From: B30-G6 sp964633115
GTDB lineage: Bacteria; Desulfobacterota; Desulfobacteria; Desulfobacterales; B30-G6
Direction: 5' to 3'
DNA length: 64,000 bases
NCBI GenBank assembly: GCA_964633115.1
Contig: CAZWEO010000016.1
Location: 1 to 64,000 of the forward strand
The stretch's first letter is position 1, and each line of letters begins with the position of its first letter. Under the pieces are notes generated by a model that was not told where the DNA came from, ran no database searches, and saw nothing but the letters and a program-made list of their open reading frames with translations. Of this stretch, positions 17,556-26,851 are shown piece by piece. The position numbers were made by a program, and so were the translations under genes.

Positions 17556-18290
17556 TCAATTGGGTGTCGGCTGCACCCACCGGTTTTTGGCGCCGTCATA
17601 GAACCATTTATCCGGAAAACCGCTGCGTTTGAGGAAACTCGGTTCATCAACCCAAGCCATCAAAGATTCGTAGGCCAAATAGATCTTACGGAATGTGGCG
17701 TCATCCCCACCCAGATCAGGATGGGTCGCCCGCGCTCGACGTCGATAGGCTGATTTGATTACCTGTTTTAGCTCTGGCGAAGCTAAGGCCGCCCGGTCCA
17801 GCTTTAAATGCACCAGAGCCTTATTATTTCCCTTTATGGCAGGTATTCTAATCACATCCGGCTGGATCGATTGGTTGGCGGTTTGCTGTTTGGCTGCTTT
17901 TTCCAAGACGAGCCGCGAGGCCAGATATTCTCGATTGGTACGTTTCATTTCCCCCCACCAGGCAGTGCCCAAAAGATTGCACAAATCTGAAAAATCCTGG
18001 ACTGGTTTCCGATCCGATGACCGATTAAACAGGAAACTAAATATTTTTTTGGAATCCAACGGCAGCACATCCAACACAAGCAGCTCGTCTGTAAAGTAAA
18101 AAGTTGCATAGCGTGTATTTAAGGCTGTTAAAAGACCCGTTCGAATATTTAACTGATGGCGCAGTTTTTGACGGCATGCCACCGAGCAATATTTTCGAGA
18201 TCCCATATTCTGTCGCTGCCCACAAGAAAGGCATCCACTACTTCCTTCATCAGCATTAGTTTGCGGCCTAATATGCTCGGAATAATTCAT
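17556..18290 (-). CDS. J-domain protein with N-terminal zinc finger
   Basis: A 244-residue protein. Near the N-terminus CLSCG and KYCSVACR (about residues 20-40) form a small zinc-binding knuckle. The middle (about 45-150) has no recognised domain. At the C-terminus VIKSAYRRRARATHPDLGGDD carries the HPD tripeptide (H190) of a DnaJ domain, followed by a short WVDEPSF...WFYDG tail. The J domain implies it recruits a DnaK-type chaperone; the N-terminal part probably binds the client. It is not DnaJ itself, which has an N-terminal J domain. It is monocistronic on the minus strand. Confidence 0.78.
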   Translation of the reverse strand: MNYSEHIRPQTNADEGSSGCLSCGQRQNMGSRKYCSVACRQKLRHQLNIRTGLLTALNTRYATFYFTDELLVLDVLPLDSKKIFSFLFNRSSDRKPVQDFSDLCNLLGTAWWGEMKRTNREYLASRLVLEKAAKQQTANQSIQPDVIRIPAIKGNNKALVHLKLDRAALASPELKQVIKSAYRRRARATHPDLGGDDATFRKIYLAYESLMAWVDEPSFLKRSGFPDKWFYDGAKNRWVQPTPN

Positions 18291-18407
18291 CTTATTTTGT
18301 TATCATTAAATAATAATTGAAAAATGACAGTATTTTATTTATATATCCCCAATAGGTTTGTCTTGCCTTGATGATTATAGGTACTGAAATTATAGGGGAT
18401 TGTTCAC

Positions 18408-18893
18408 ATGGAAATCATCGATACCAATAGCATACTTACATTTTACGCCAATGCCAATGATGATGTCAAAATCACGTGTCCCCAGTGCGGGACCTCCAAA
18501 AGGTTTGATGCTGATCAATACGTGACCGCCAAACGCGGTATTAAAGCCCGATGTAGCTGTGGCCATATATTTCGTTGCGTCATCGAGTTCCGGAAGTCTT
18601 ACCGTAAATCAGTCGGTTTTGCCGGCGACTACCGTAATGTAAAAACCGGCGAATCCGGTAGAATGACCATCGAAAATATTTCACTGGGCGGCATCGATTT
18701 TATCAATCTGACGCCGGGCAATCTTATCATGAAACATGATATCCTGGAAGTTTCATTTCATTTAGATGACAAAAACCGAACCTTTGTGCAACGAGAAGCA
18801 AAAGTAATCGCCTCAAATGATGATTCAATCAGCGCGGCTTTTTCCAGATCCCAAATGTATGATAAGGACCTCGGTTTCTACCTACTGCCTTGA
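18408..18893 (+). CDS. PilZ-domain protein with N-terminal zinc ribbon
   Basis: A 161-residue protein. Residues about 24-62 form a MJ0042-type zinc ribbon (CPQCG ... CSCGHIFRC). The remainder is PilZ-like: FRKSYRKSVGFAGDYRN followed by MTIENISLGGIDFINL, where ENISLGG is the second c-di-GMP motif and RKSYRK the likely first (RxxxR). This ribbon-PilZ arrangement is frequent in deltaproteobacteria. Together with the protein at 14334 and the ATPase at 19552 it hints at c-di-GMP control of pili or surface motility, as inference. Confidence 0.8.
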   Translation: MEIIDTNSILTFYANANDDVKITCPQCGTSKRFDADQYVTAKRGIKARCSCGHIFRCVIEFRKSYRKSVGFAGDYRNVKTGESGRMTIENISLGGIDFINLTPGNLIMKHDILEVSFHLDDKNRTFVQREAKVIASNDDSISAAFSRSQMYDKDLGFYLLP

Positions 18894-19062
18894 AACGCTT
18901 TTCACGGTGATATGGTCTATGATGTCAACAGCGCCGACTTTGTCGGTCACTAATTAAAATTATGCACGCTATAAAACCATTAGGCATATGATTTCGCTAT
19001 AACGGTTTTAGTATCGGTGTTTCCGAGTAATCAGTTTACTTCGATCTAGGAGGCCTCATATT

Positions 19063-19377
19063 ATGGCAGAAGTTTTAAAGAAATACCTATTGTACGCTAT
19101 CCTGATCGGCGTTATCTATGCACTACTGGGTTATCATTATATCTATACCGGCGGTGAAGGTGTTGACATTATTGATTCGATCCAGATTCTTAAAAAGGAA
19201 AAGCTCAATCTCCGCTACACTTTTTTTAGTATAACCAGCAAAAATCCAGAATATATTTTAAAGATTGATGTGTTACGTGACGCAGGCATCGGTGATATCC
19301 TCGTGGATTTTGATTTCATGTCAGAGCCGCAGAGAGAGAAACTAGAGAATCAATACGATTCTGAAGAAGAGGAGTGA
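19063..19377 (+). CDS. Small membrane protein of unknown function
   Basis: A 104-residue protein with a single transmembrane helix at the N-terminus (YLLYAILIGVIYALLGYHYIY, about residues 8-28) and an acidic, soluble C-terminal part ending in DSEEEE. A strong AGGAGG site precedes the ATG. I recognise no family. Its place between a PilZ gene and a pilus-type ATPase suggests, without proof, a link to the envelope machinery. Confidence 0.65.
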   Translation: MAEVLKKYLLYAILIGVIYALLGYHYIYTGGEGVDIIDSIQILKKEKLNLRYTFFSITSKNPEYILKIDVLRDAGIGDILVDFDFMSEPQREKLENQYDSEEEE

Positions 19378-19551
19378 CGCGCCACGCTAATGTGCGCCGG
19401 TCATCTTTATTTAGGTACAATGCTGCCGTATTTTCTGGATAATTTTAGGGTAAAAAACCCTCACAAGCCCATGAAAATAATGAAGCTATTCATTTCAGCC
19501 CACACCAGCAGGGCCTTTGAAATGGTTTATTAATTAACCCGGGAGACCAAT

Positions 19552-21144
19552 ATGGCCAATACAAATAACGCCAAATCCAAATCCTCCGCCAGCAAGCGGC
19601 GGATTGGGGATTCCTTTGTTGACAACAAACTCATCACCAAAGAACAGCTACGCCAAGCGCTAACCAAACAATCCCAAACCGGTGGTCAATTGGGTTCGAT
19701 CCTACTGGAGTTAGGATATATCAAGATCAAGGATTTACTGGCGTTTTTAACCCGCCAAAGCGGCGTGCAAGCCATTAATCTTTACGAAAAGAATATTTCT
19801 AAACCAATCCTCGATTTGGTTTCGCGCGAAAAAATATTCAACGACAGAATCCTTCCCGTGGCCGCTGATCAGAGTACCCTAACCCTGGCCATGGTTAATC
19901 CCAATGATTTTGAAACCATCAGTGAACTTGGTTTTTCTTTAGGCAAAAAAATTAAACCCGTAATGATGCCTTCTTTTATGATGGAAGCCGCCCGCAAAAT
20001 TATGTTAACCGATCCGGCCAGCGGGTTACGCGGCAAGTTAATCCAGAAAATGGTCGAAGACTCTTGGGAAAAAATGAGTAAAGCCCCGCCCCTGATTTCC
20101 CTATTGCAATATTTGGCTAAATCGGATGCCAGCGACATGCTTTTGACGCCGGGTGCACCGCCCTGTATCAAGATCAGCAATGAAGTCAAGCGCCTCAATA
20201 TGCCACCACTTACACCCGACGATTGTGAGAAATATGCGCGTGATTTTCTCAGCGATAAGGATTGGCGACAATTTGTCGGTAGTAATGACATGGGGTTTGC
20301 GATCACCTACCCCAGCGTTGGCCGCTTCCGATGCAACATTTTTAGACAGCGTGGTACCATTGCCATTGCCGTGAGAAATATGCCTGAAACAATCCCCTCT
20401 TTTACACATCTCAATTTACCAAGCTGGCTTAGGGAATTTTGCCTCCGCCCCCAGGGCCTTATCCTGGTTGGCGGGCCGGCGGGTCATGGAAAATCCACCT
20501 CATTATGTGCCATGGTGGATGTCATTAATACCAATCGGCGCTGTAACATTATCACCCTCGAGGATCCTGTCGAGTACTTACATCAGCACAAGATGAGCAA
20601 CATCAACCAGCGCCAGGTGGGTCGCGACACCCAATCCTTTAGTGAGGGTCTACGCAATGTTTTTCGTCAGGCGCCCGATGTGATCGTGATTGGTGAAATG
20701 CGAGATAAGGAAAGCTATGAGATCGCCCTTAAGGCAGCCTCTACCGGCCACCTGGTTTTAAGCACCATCCACGCCAACAGTTCCACATCTGTAATCGAAA
20801 CTGTAATCAATTCCTTTGAACCGCATGAACAGAATTTGATTCGCCAGATGCTGGCTGATTGTTTACTGCTGTGCATAGCCCAGCGATTGGTACCCGCTAA
20901 AAAAGGTGCTCGCCGTGTACTGGCCCTTGAAAAACTGGTTAATAGCCATCGCATCAAAAAACGCATTCGCGAAGAAAAAACGCATCATATCCGTTCACAA
21001 ATGCAGGCTGGCACCGAAGACTATCTATCCATGGATGTATCTTTAGCCAATCTGTGTAAAAAAGATTTAATCCGGATCGAAGATGGCGCTGTTTATGCCG
21101 AAGACGAGGGCTTTTTCCGCGAACTCATTTCGGCAGTTCGATAA
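19552..21144 (+). CDS. PilT/GspE-family secretion ATPase
   Basis: A 530-residue hexameric motor ATPase. Residues about 15-150 form a GspE-type N-terminal domain (IGDSFVDNKLITKEQLRQAL...), followed by a PilT/PilU-like core. The Walker A motif GGPAGHGKSTS is at about 305-315, with an Ala-His change from the usual GPTGSGKST. The Asp box (NIITLEDPVEYLH), Walker B (DVIVIGEMRD) and His box (LSTIHANSST) are intact. The hybrid of a GspE-type N domain with a PilT-type core suggests a retraction or twitching motor rather than the main PilB. No pilin genes are adjacent. GGGAG precedes the ATG. Confidence 0.85.
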   Translation: MANTNNAKSKSSASKRRIGDSFVDNKLITKEQLRQALTKQSQTGGQLGSILLELGYIKIKDLLAFLTRQSGVQAINLYEKNISKPILDLVSREKIFNDRILPVAADQSTLTLAMVNPNDFETISELGFSLGKKIKPVMMPSFMMEAARKIMLTDPASGLRGKLIQKMVEDSWEKMSKAPPLISLLQYLAKSDASDMLLTPGAPPCIKISNEVKRLNMPPLTPDDCEKYARDFLSDKDWRQFVGSNDMGFAITYPSVGRFRCNIFRQRGTIAIAVRNMPETIPSFTHLNLPSWLREFCLRPQGLILVGGPAGHGKSTSLCAMVDVINTNRRCNIITLEDPVEYLHQHKMSNINQRQVGRDTQSFSEGLRNVFRQAPDVIVIGEMRDKESYEIALKAASTGHLVLSTIHANSSTSVIETVINSFEPHEQNLIRQMLADCLLLCIAQRLVPAKKGARRVLALEKLVNSHRIKKRIREEKTHHIRSQMQAGTEDYLSMDVSLANLCKKDLIRIEDGAVYAEDEGFFRELISAVR

Positions 21145-21193
21145 CTCCCCTCATAAGCCACCGACTGAGCCGGCGGCATAGGATGGGAGTTAT
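21141..21193 (+). terminator. Long inverted repeat after the pilus-type ATPase gene
   Basis: ATAACTCCC (21141-21149) and GGGAGTTAT (21185-21193) pair perfectly, with an inner GC-rich stem (GCCACCG with CCGGCGGC). It begins inside the ATPase stop region. No T-run follows, so it may be a factor-assisted terminator or a stabilising structure. Confidence 0.45.
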
Positions 21194-21274
21194 GTCCAAG
21201 AATTTTTGTAAAGGCTTTTAGGCTATTAGGAGGTCGACCGTAGACAGTCTAATAATCTTCAGTCTAGTAACCTA

Positions 21275-21748
21275 TTAACTCGAACCCTCGGAACCCTCGG
21301 ACCCGCGAACCCGCGAACCCTCAATTTTCATATAACTCCCGTTAACCAGGCGCTCCACGGTTATATCATCCAAACGCTCGAACATGGCTCTACTGGCCTC
21401 GATCCACACCCAGCGAGACAAACAATCGCCGGCTTGGTTGCACACACCACAAAGCTTGTCTTCAGTTTCAGCACAATCCGTAATAGCCGTGGTTGTTTCA
21501 AGGGTCCGCACGATATCACCCACAGTAATATCAGCAGGCGCTTTTTTGAGCATATGACCGCCATAGGCACCACGCTGACTTTTGATGAGTCCGGCTTCGC
21601 GCAACTTGCGGGTCAAATGTTCCAGGTACTTTAATGAGATATTCTGACGTTTGGAGATGTCGCTCAGCGGAACAGGCCGACTCTTGGCATTGACTGCCAA
21701 ATCCAGGATCAAGCGCGTTCCATATCTACTTTTTGTCGTTAGTCTCAT
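21275..21748 (-). CDS. rrf2: Rrf2-family transcriptional regulator of the Hmc locus
   Basis: A 157-residue winged-helix repressor of the Rrf2 family, related to the Rrf2 protein encoded at the end of the hmc operon in Desulfovibrio vulgaris. The DNA-binding part is MRLTTKSRYGTRLILDLA to about residue 75 (SLKYLEHLTRKLREAGLIKS recognition region). Four cysteines (C92, C100, C103, C109) could bind an Fe-S cluster, so it may sense redox or iron status. The family N-terminus fixes the ATG at 21748, which lies inside the 3' end of the kinase gene. The last ~14 residues (GSRVRGSEGSEGSS) are encoded by a CCCTCGGAACCCTCGGACCC repeat, which seems to have entered the gene end. Confidence 0.85.
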   Translation of the reverse strand: MRLTTKSRYGTRLILDLAVNAKSRPVPLSDISKRQNISLKYLEHLTRKLREAGLIKSQRGAYGGHMLKKAPADITVGDIVRTLETTTAITDCAETEDKLCGVCNQAGDCLSRWVWIEASRAMFERLDDITVERLVNGSYMKIEGSRVRGSEGSEGSS

Positions 21749-23255
21749 TATTTGTGGGTATCTTTGATTCCTCAGGAATATGAACCATCCCTGATTGATC
21801 CGGCTTTGATTTGGGAAGACAAATATGAAATTTGGAACCTTGCTTAAGTTCAGATTCGACGTTAATGGTACCACCATGCTGGCGGATTACACGGCTGGCG
21901 ATGAACAATCCCAGTCCGGTTCCCTGGGAGCCTTTGGAGGTAAAGAACAGCGTAAACATTTTTTCCTTGGTTTCCTGGTCCATCCCCATGCCGTTATCGG
22001 TGATGATAAAGCAAATCCGATCAGGCGAAAGCTCAAAGGCGTCAAATGTTACGATATGATCTTTTTTGCTGCGATCGTAAGTACAGGCATCGATGGCGTT
22101 TTCCACAAAATTGACCAAAGCAGCCTGCATCCAGGTGGGATCGACATCGATAATTCCCAGCGTTGGGGAAATCTTGGCTTCCAGTTTGACACCATTTTTG
22201 TTTGCGATGGCCATGGCGTCACTAACGACCTTGTCGACCATTTCTACGATGTTTATGGACTTATAGCGCAATTCCCTGGACTTGGCATAATAAAGGATCT
22301 CCAGCACCATTTTACGGATTCGACCGGTCATTTGCTTAACCTGGTCAAAGGCCTTATGCGTGCGCTGTATGTCGTTTTTGGCCAGACCTGTTTCAAGCTG
22401 ATAGATGCCACCGTCCAAGGCTGTCAGCATGCCCTTCACACCATGCGACATGGATCCGATCATGAGCCCCAGCGAAGTTAAATGGTCCTGAAGTTGTCGA
22501 ATCTCGGTAATATTGGTGGACATTTCCATGACCTGGGTGATCTCGCCATCACCATTGCGTATGGGGGCTGTCCAAGTTAGAACGTTGTACTGCTTACCCG
22601 ATTTGGAAGTAACCACTTCCTCCGTTGAGGTGGAATGGCCACTTGCGAACGTATCTGCCACCGGACAGGCCTGACACGGCGTTCCCCGATGCTTGTATAC
22701 AGAATAGCAATGCGAACCGATTTCATCACCAAAATCACGCTTGAACAACTTGTTGGTAGCTGTGAGTCGGAACTCGCTGTCCTGCACAGAAATGTAGCAG
22801 GGAACTTCATCAAAAAGTTGCTGATACAAGTTCTGGGTATAGCGCAGTTTCTTGAGCTTATTTTCAGTAGTCTCTACCCGCTTATTGAGTGATATCCAGG
22901 AACGGGCCTGATATAGGGCCATATCCAGGGCCGTGCTTTTGACCGGTTTGAGTAGGTAATGCACGGCACTGTTTTTCAGCTCCGCCATGGTTAGATCAAA
23001 CTGATCCGGTGCCGCCATGATGATAATCTGTACCTGGGGATGGGTTGACTTGATACGTTTCAGAAAAGAAATCATTTCCAAGTCGGGTAGGCCTGGATCG
23101 GCCAAAATGACCTGCGCACCGATGTTATCAAATAACACCAGCGCCTCCTCAGTGGCGGAAGCCATATGGCTTTCCATGCGCTTGCGTTCCAGATACACGC
23201 ACAAGGCCTTGGCATGGCTGACATCTTTGTCAATTATGAGAATATCATCAGACAT
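21726..23255 (-). CDS. Receiver-PAS-histidine kinase hybrid
   Basis: A 509-residue soluble sensor kinase. Residues 1-120 are a receiver domain (phospho-acceptor D53 in ILADPGLPD, K103 in LLKPVKS). A coiled segment (120-145) leads to a PAS domain at about 145-255 with C183 and a C-x2-C pair (C194, C197) in YKHRGTPCQACPV, suggestive of metal, haem or thiol sensing. The kinase core has H271 in GSMSHGVKGML, the N box NFVENAIDAC, and G boxes DNGMGMD and GTGLGLFI. There is no transmembrane helix. It overlaps the upstream regulator by 8 bases and rrf2 by 23, so it is part of the Hmc regulatory set. Desulfovibrio hmc has no kinase at this spot. Confidence 0.88.
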   Translation of the reverse strand: MSDDILIIDKDVSHAKALCVYLERKRMESHMASATEEALVLFDNIGAQVILADPGLPDLEMISFLKRIKSTHPQVQIIIMAAPDQFDLTMAELKNSAVHYLLKPVKSTALDMALYQARSWISLNKRVETTENKLKKLRYTQNLYQQLFDEVPCYISVQDSEFRLTATNKLFKRDFGDEIGSHCYSVYKHRGTPCQACPVADTFASGHSTSTEEVVTSKSGKQYNVLTWTAPIRNGDGEITQVMEMSTNITEIRQLQDHLTSLGLMIGSMSHGVKGMLTALDGGIYQLETGLAKNDIQRTHKAFDQVKQMTGRIRKMVLEILYYAKSRELRYKSINIVEMVDKVVSDAMAIANKNGVKLEAKISPTLGIIDVDPTWMQAALVNFVENAIDACTYDRSKKDHIVTFDAFELSPDRICFIITDNGMGMDQETKEKMFTLFFTSKGSQGTGLGLFIASRVIRQHGGTINVESELKQGSKFHICLPKSKPDQSGMVHIPEESKIPTNNETNDKK

Positions 23256-23601
23256 TCAGCGTTTCTTTGACGATTTTTAGCAGTTCATCGCGATCAAACG
23301 GCTTATTGAGAAATGCCACGGCTTTACCAACGGCATGATCCCCTCCCGAAAGCCCGCTGATAACAATTACGGGGATATTTTTCAGCGATTTGTCCTGGGA
23401 CATCTTGCGGTAAAATCGCGGCCCCCACTCCTCGGGCATCTCCAGATCGAGGGTAATTAAATCCGGAAGCTCCTTTTTAGCCATATCCAGACCTTCCTGG
23501 ACATCCTGTGCCGCAATGGCCGTGTAACCATTGTCTTCAAATAAGGTCGTCAGGTAATCAATGATATTGGGATCGTCGTCGACAATCAGTATTTTTTTCA
23601 T
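23248..23601 (-). CDS. Single-domain response regulator (Rrf1-like)
   Basis: A 117-residue CheY-type receiver domain without output module. The acidic pocket is VDDD (residues 8-10), the phospho-acceptor D52 is in LITLDLEMPEEW and the conserved lysine is in FLNKPFDRDEL. It lies in the position of rrf1 in the Desulfovibrio hmc operon. It overlaps the kinase gene by 8 bases, so both are expected to be made in balance and to exchange phosphate. How the signal reaches transcription is not clear; the Rrf2 regulator is the only DNA-binding protein in the cluster. Confidence 0.9.
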   Translation of the reverse strand: MKKILIVDDDPNIIDYLTTLFEDNGYTAIAAQDVQEGLDMAKKELPDLITLDLEMPEEWGPRFYRKMSQDKSLKNIPVIVISGLSGGDHAVGKAVAFLNKPFDRDELLKIVKETLNV

Positions 23602-23691
23602 TCATCCCTCTCTTTTTTTCCCTACCTAATATCGTTATATTGTGAAAATATGTGTTTTGGTGCAATCCCGAAGTGTCGTGTTTGTTTCCGA

Positions 23692-24591
23692 TTAACGATT
23701 GATACTGATAACCGGACACCCGGCCCGTACAATTACTTGCTCGATATTGCTTCCCAAGCGCGTATCCTCCCCCGAAGTCTTCTGGGTATGATGCGCCATC
23801 ACAATCAGGTCGGCATGATTCTCACGAGCATACTTGACAACTTCTATATAGGGAATCCCTTCCCATACCTCGAAATTGTAATCATCGATGCCGCCCATAT
23901 CGGGCAGATAACGTCCGCGTATGCGTCTGATGGATTCACGGATCTTGGTCTCAATTTCATCCTGCGTCAGGATTCGCCCCGTATGAACATTGCCGATATC
24001 AAGGGCATGGAAAATATGTAATTCGCACGATAGGGATTTGGCCAATTTGATGGCAAACTTGAAGGCTGCATCGGATGCCTTGGAAAAATCGGTACCGAAA
24101 ACAATATTGGACATGCCACCCCAGAAGGATGCCGCCGGACGATTGACCACCAGTACGGGGCAGGGTGCTACCTTGGCCACCCGCTGAAGGGTTGATCCCA
24201 CCATACTTTTTTTATAGACCGAATCTTCGTTCTCGCCGGTACTGCCACCCATAACGATTAAGTCCGGCTTCCATTCACGCGCCGCCCGTAAAATTTCCCG
24301 ATGCGGAAATCCGATGGCCACCTTGATTTCGGTCTTTTCGGCGGTTTCAAGTTGTTTGGTGTAGTGAACCTTTATCTCTTCCTCCACCCAGGCAATATAC
24401 TCATCATCCAAGACAACCTTTTCCTTGGTTTTGACATCTAAAACTACCTGGCTGTAGCCACGGGTTGGCACACCCAGAACGTGAAAAATGGATATTTGAG
24501 CATCATAGGCCTGGGCCATATTAAAGGCCACCCGTGCGGCATGATCAGTGGCCTCCGTTGCGGACGTGGCAAATAATATTTTTTTAAACAT
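23692..24591 (-). CDS. Tandem universal stress protein
   Basis: A 299-residue protein with two UspA domains (about 1-150 and 155-299). Each carries the nucleotide-binding signature: GGSTGENEDSVYKKSMVGST followed by VAKVAPCPVLVVN in the first, and VMAHHTQKTSGEDTRLGSN with RAGCPVISI in the second, where the glycine pattern is less regular. Such proteins bind ATP and respond to energy or redox stress. Its position between hmcF and the regulator genes, on the same strand with short gaps, suggests that it is part of the Hmc transcript. Confidence 0.88.
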   Translation of the reverse strand: MFKKILFATSATEATDHAARVAFNMAQAYDAQISIFHVLGVPTRGYSQVVLDVKTKEKVVLDDEYIAWVEEEIKVHYTKQLETAEKTEIKVAIGFPHREILRAAREWKPDLIVMGGSTGENEDSVYKKSMVGSTLQRVAKVAPCPVLVVNRPAASFWGGMSNIVFGTDFSKASDAAFKFAIKLAKSLSCELHIFHALDIGNVHTGRILTQDEIETKIRESIRRIRGRYLPDMGGIDDYNFEVWEGIPYIEVVKYARENHADLIVMAHHTQKTSGEDTRLGSNIEQVIVRAGCPVISINR

Positions 24592-24631
24592 AGGTCACCT
24601 CATTGGCGGGTTGCCGAGAAAATCCAACACC

Positions 24632-26020
24632 CTATTCTTGTGGTTTTATATGCTCAGGAATTTCGACCATACTGATCACCAAGGGTTTGAGAAAGGACCA
24701 TTCAATCCCGATTTTATATTCTTCCTCCAAGTCACGGATGGCATCCCAACAGTTGTGGCAAGGCGCAATCACCAAATCCGCACCAGTGCTCAAGATTTGA
24801 TCGCGCTTGGTAATCAGTGCTTGATTGCGCTGGGGTCGATAAAGACCGATGCCGTTAAAACCACCACCACCGCCACAGCAATAATTATGCTCCTTGTTGG
24901 GTGCCATTTCTTTAAAATAGCCGGGTTCAACGATATAGCTCATGATTTCCCGTGCGACATCCTTAAGACCATGGTTGCGCACGTAGTTGCAGGAATCCTG
25001 TAATGTTACCGGTCTTTTCAACCGTTTGGCTGGATCGATTTTAAGCTTGCCTTCTCTGAGTGCCTCGGCCAACCATTCAACATAATGGATGGATGGCGCC
25101 GGCGGCTGACCGGATTCCCGTCCAGCCCAGTAAGGGCCCTCTACAACCGTAGCACGGTGGGCATGGCCGCATTCTGTCCCGACCATGCGTTTGGGCCGCA
25201 GTCTTTCCATGGCGGCATACACACTTTCCACCTGTAGCTTACAAGCAGCCCAATCTCCGGCAAACATGGCCAGGCTGGTTTGTTCCCAACCCTTGCTGGG
25301 TACGGTCCAATTCTCACCGGCCAGGTAGAACAGGATGGCCGCTTCTGCCAAATCTTCAGGATAATGTTTGACCTCTCTGGCATTGACAGTATACATGATG
25401 TCGGCATCTTCTTTGTCTACCGGGACTTCGAGACCGAGATAGTCTTCTTCATACTCTTCCACCATCCATTCAAAAGTCTCCACGAAATCTTCATCGGTGA
25501 CATCCATTTGGGCCCGATAAACCCGGTGCATACCGGCCCCGATTTTTAATTCCCAAGGCACAAAACCCTGTTGATAGAGAAGACCCCGTAGATATCCGAA
25601 CATGATACCCATATCGATGCCGTGCGGACAGTACATGCCGCAACGATTGCAACAGGTGCATTTAGCCCAGGCCGTTTCCATGACCATGTGCATAAAATCG
25701 TTGTCAACCTTGCCCTGGCGCTTGACGATCTCACCGAGGGTGGATTGAATCTTGTAAGCCGGTACCTGTTTGGGATCGCGATTATTGATCAAGTAGAGAA
25801 AGCAGCTATCCGCACACATGCCGCAATGTGCACATATTTCCAACCAGGTCTTCAGTCTGGATTTGAGCGTATTCTGGATGGTTTTCCAGAGCAAGTCGCT
25901 ATCAACGTCCAACGACTTCATCTCTTCATAGTATTCTTTACCGCCGGTATCACCCAGAAGCGCCTTGAGTTCTTCTTCTGTTTCCACCGGTTTTTTATTA
26001 CAGAATTTTCCTTCAGGCAT
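24632..26020 (-). CDS. hmcF: HmcF, cytoplasmic Fe-S subunit of the Hmc redox complex
   Basis: A 462-residue HdrD-like iron-sulfur protein. Two ferredoxin-type cluster motifs lie at about residues 60-120 (CAHCGMCADSCFL and CTCCNRCGMYCPHG). The C-terminal half holds two CCG-type domains, with DSCNYVRNHG and NYCCGGGGGF (about 345-400). In the Hmc complex this subunit faces the cytoplasm and should pass electrons between the membrane part and cytoplasmic acceptors. Its gene lies 43 bases after hmcE. The chain is like TmcB as well, but the presence of hmcA-E makes Hmc the clear choice. Confidence 0.88.
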   Translation of the reverse strand: MPEGKFCNKKPVETEEELKALLGDTGGKEYYEEMKSLDVDSDLLWKTIQNTLKSRLKTWLEICAHCGMCADSCFLYLINNRDPKQVPAYKIQSTLGEIVKRQGKVDNDFMHMVMETAWAKCTCCNRCGMYCPHGIDMGIMFGYLRGLLYQQGFVPWELKIGAGMHRVYRAQMDVTDEDFVETFEWMVEEYEEDYLGLEVPVDKEDADIMYTVNAREVKHYPEDLAEAAILFYLAGENWTVPSKGWEQTSLAMFAGDWAACKLQVESVYAAMERLRPKRMVGTECGHAHRATVVEGPYWAGRESGQPPAPSIHYVEWLAEALREGKLKIDPAKRLKRPVTLQDSCNYVRNHGLKDVAREIMSYIVEPGYFKEMAPNKEHNYCCGGGGGFNGIGLYRPQRNQALITKRDQILSTGADLVIAPCHNCWDAIRDLEEEYKIGIEWSFLKPLVISMVEIPEHIKPQE

Positions 26021-26063
26021 GCTGTATCTCTCCTTACATGTTAGGGTTCATTGCCCGATATAA

Positions 26064-26741
26064 TTACCAGGCCATGCCTTTTCCTTGCATACCACCACGT
26101 TTGATAGCATAATCCATCCCCAGCTGAGCTCTGGACGCAAAAAACAGAACGATATGAGACAGTTTTGTAAATGGAATTGCAATCAGCAAAGCTTCACCAC
26201 ACAGAATGTGCAGCATCAACCAGAATGAATAATTACCGACTTCGTAACGTGCCATTAGACCCGTAATGAAGGGTGCTACGGATATTAGTAATATAAAATA
26301 ATCATAGGAGGTCGTTAGAATCCGGACTTCCGGCAAAGCAATCCGCCTAAGCGCCAGGAAAAAAGCACTAACGACGACTGCCCAAGTTAGGACATCGGCC
26401 AGCAACGGATTCAAAGTTACCAAGGAGAAACCGATTTTTTCCTCTAAAAAGAGATTGTGTGCTAGCAAAAACAGCGGCACCAGGACCGCACCAATATGGA
26501 AGCCGAAAAAAATAACGGTCATAAAGGGTTGCTTGCGCCAGCCGTGGGTGCCAAAAGGAATCAGCCATTTGATGATTGACCGCAGGGCCCCTTTCAGCCC
26601 CTGGGCCGGATAGGCCTTGTAGGCCACGCGGTCCATCTGCCAGTTCAATCCACGGAAATAGAGGACAAACCGGACGAGCATACCGATTAAGCAGATGCCC
26701 AAAGACAACCAGAACATCGGGCCGGTTAGAAAATCGTACAT
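26064..26741 (-). CDS. hmcE: HmcE, membrane subunit (NarI-like cytochrome b type)
   Basis: A 225-residue integral membrane protein with about five transmembrane helices, resembling HmcE/TmcC and the NarI gamma subunit. Histidines in helices (for example GFHIGAVLVPLFLLAHN and LMLHILCGEALL) are candidate haem b ligands. It should conduct electrons across the membrane from HmcA/B to HmcF. The ATG at 26741 is preferred because GGAGG lies at the right distance; an in-frame ATG at 26756 adds five residues. Confidence 0.85.
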   Translation of the reverse strand: MYDFLTGPMFWLSLGICLIGMLVRFVLYFRGLNWQMDRVAYKAYPAQGLKGALRSIIKWLIPFGTHGWRKQPFMTVIFFGFHIGAVLVPLFLLAHNLFLEEKIGFSLVTLNPLLADVLTWAVVVSAFFLALRRIALPEVRILTTSYDYFILLISVAPFITGLMARYEVGNYSFWLMLHILCGEALLIAIPFTKLSHIVLFFASRAQLGMDYAIKRGGMQGKGMAW

Positions 26742-26778
26742 TGATGCCTCCAGCAAAATAAGGGTTCGAGGTTAGATT

Positions 26779-26846
26779 TAGGCTATAGTCTTTTAGACTG
26801 TAGGCTGTAGGCAGCCTATAGCCCCTAGTCTACAGCCTAAAGCCTA
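26779..26846. repeat. Palindromic repeat, family A, between hmcE and hmcD
   Basis: GGCTATAGTC...GACTGTAGGCTGTAGG is followed by CTATAGCCCCTAGTCTACAGCC on the opposite sense. It sits in the gap between two small operon genes. Confidence 0.7.
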
Positions 26847-26851
26847 ATTCT

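Noticed and set aside
24632..26756. Tmc complex (TmcB/TmcC) instead of Hmc
   Set aside because: The 16-haem cytochrome and the hmcB, C and D genes upstream define Hmc; Tmc has a tetrahaem type II cytochrome c3.
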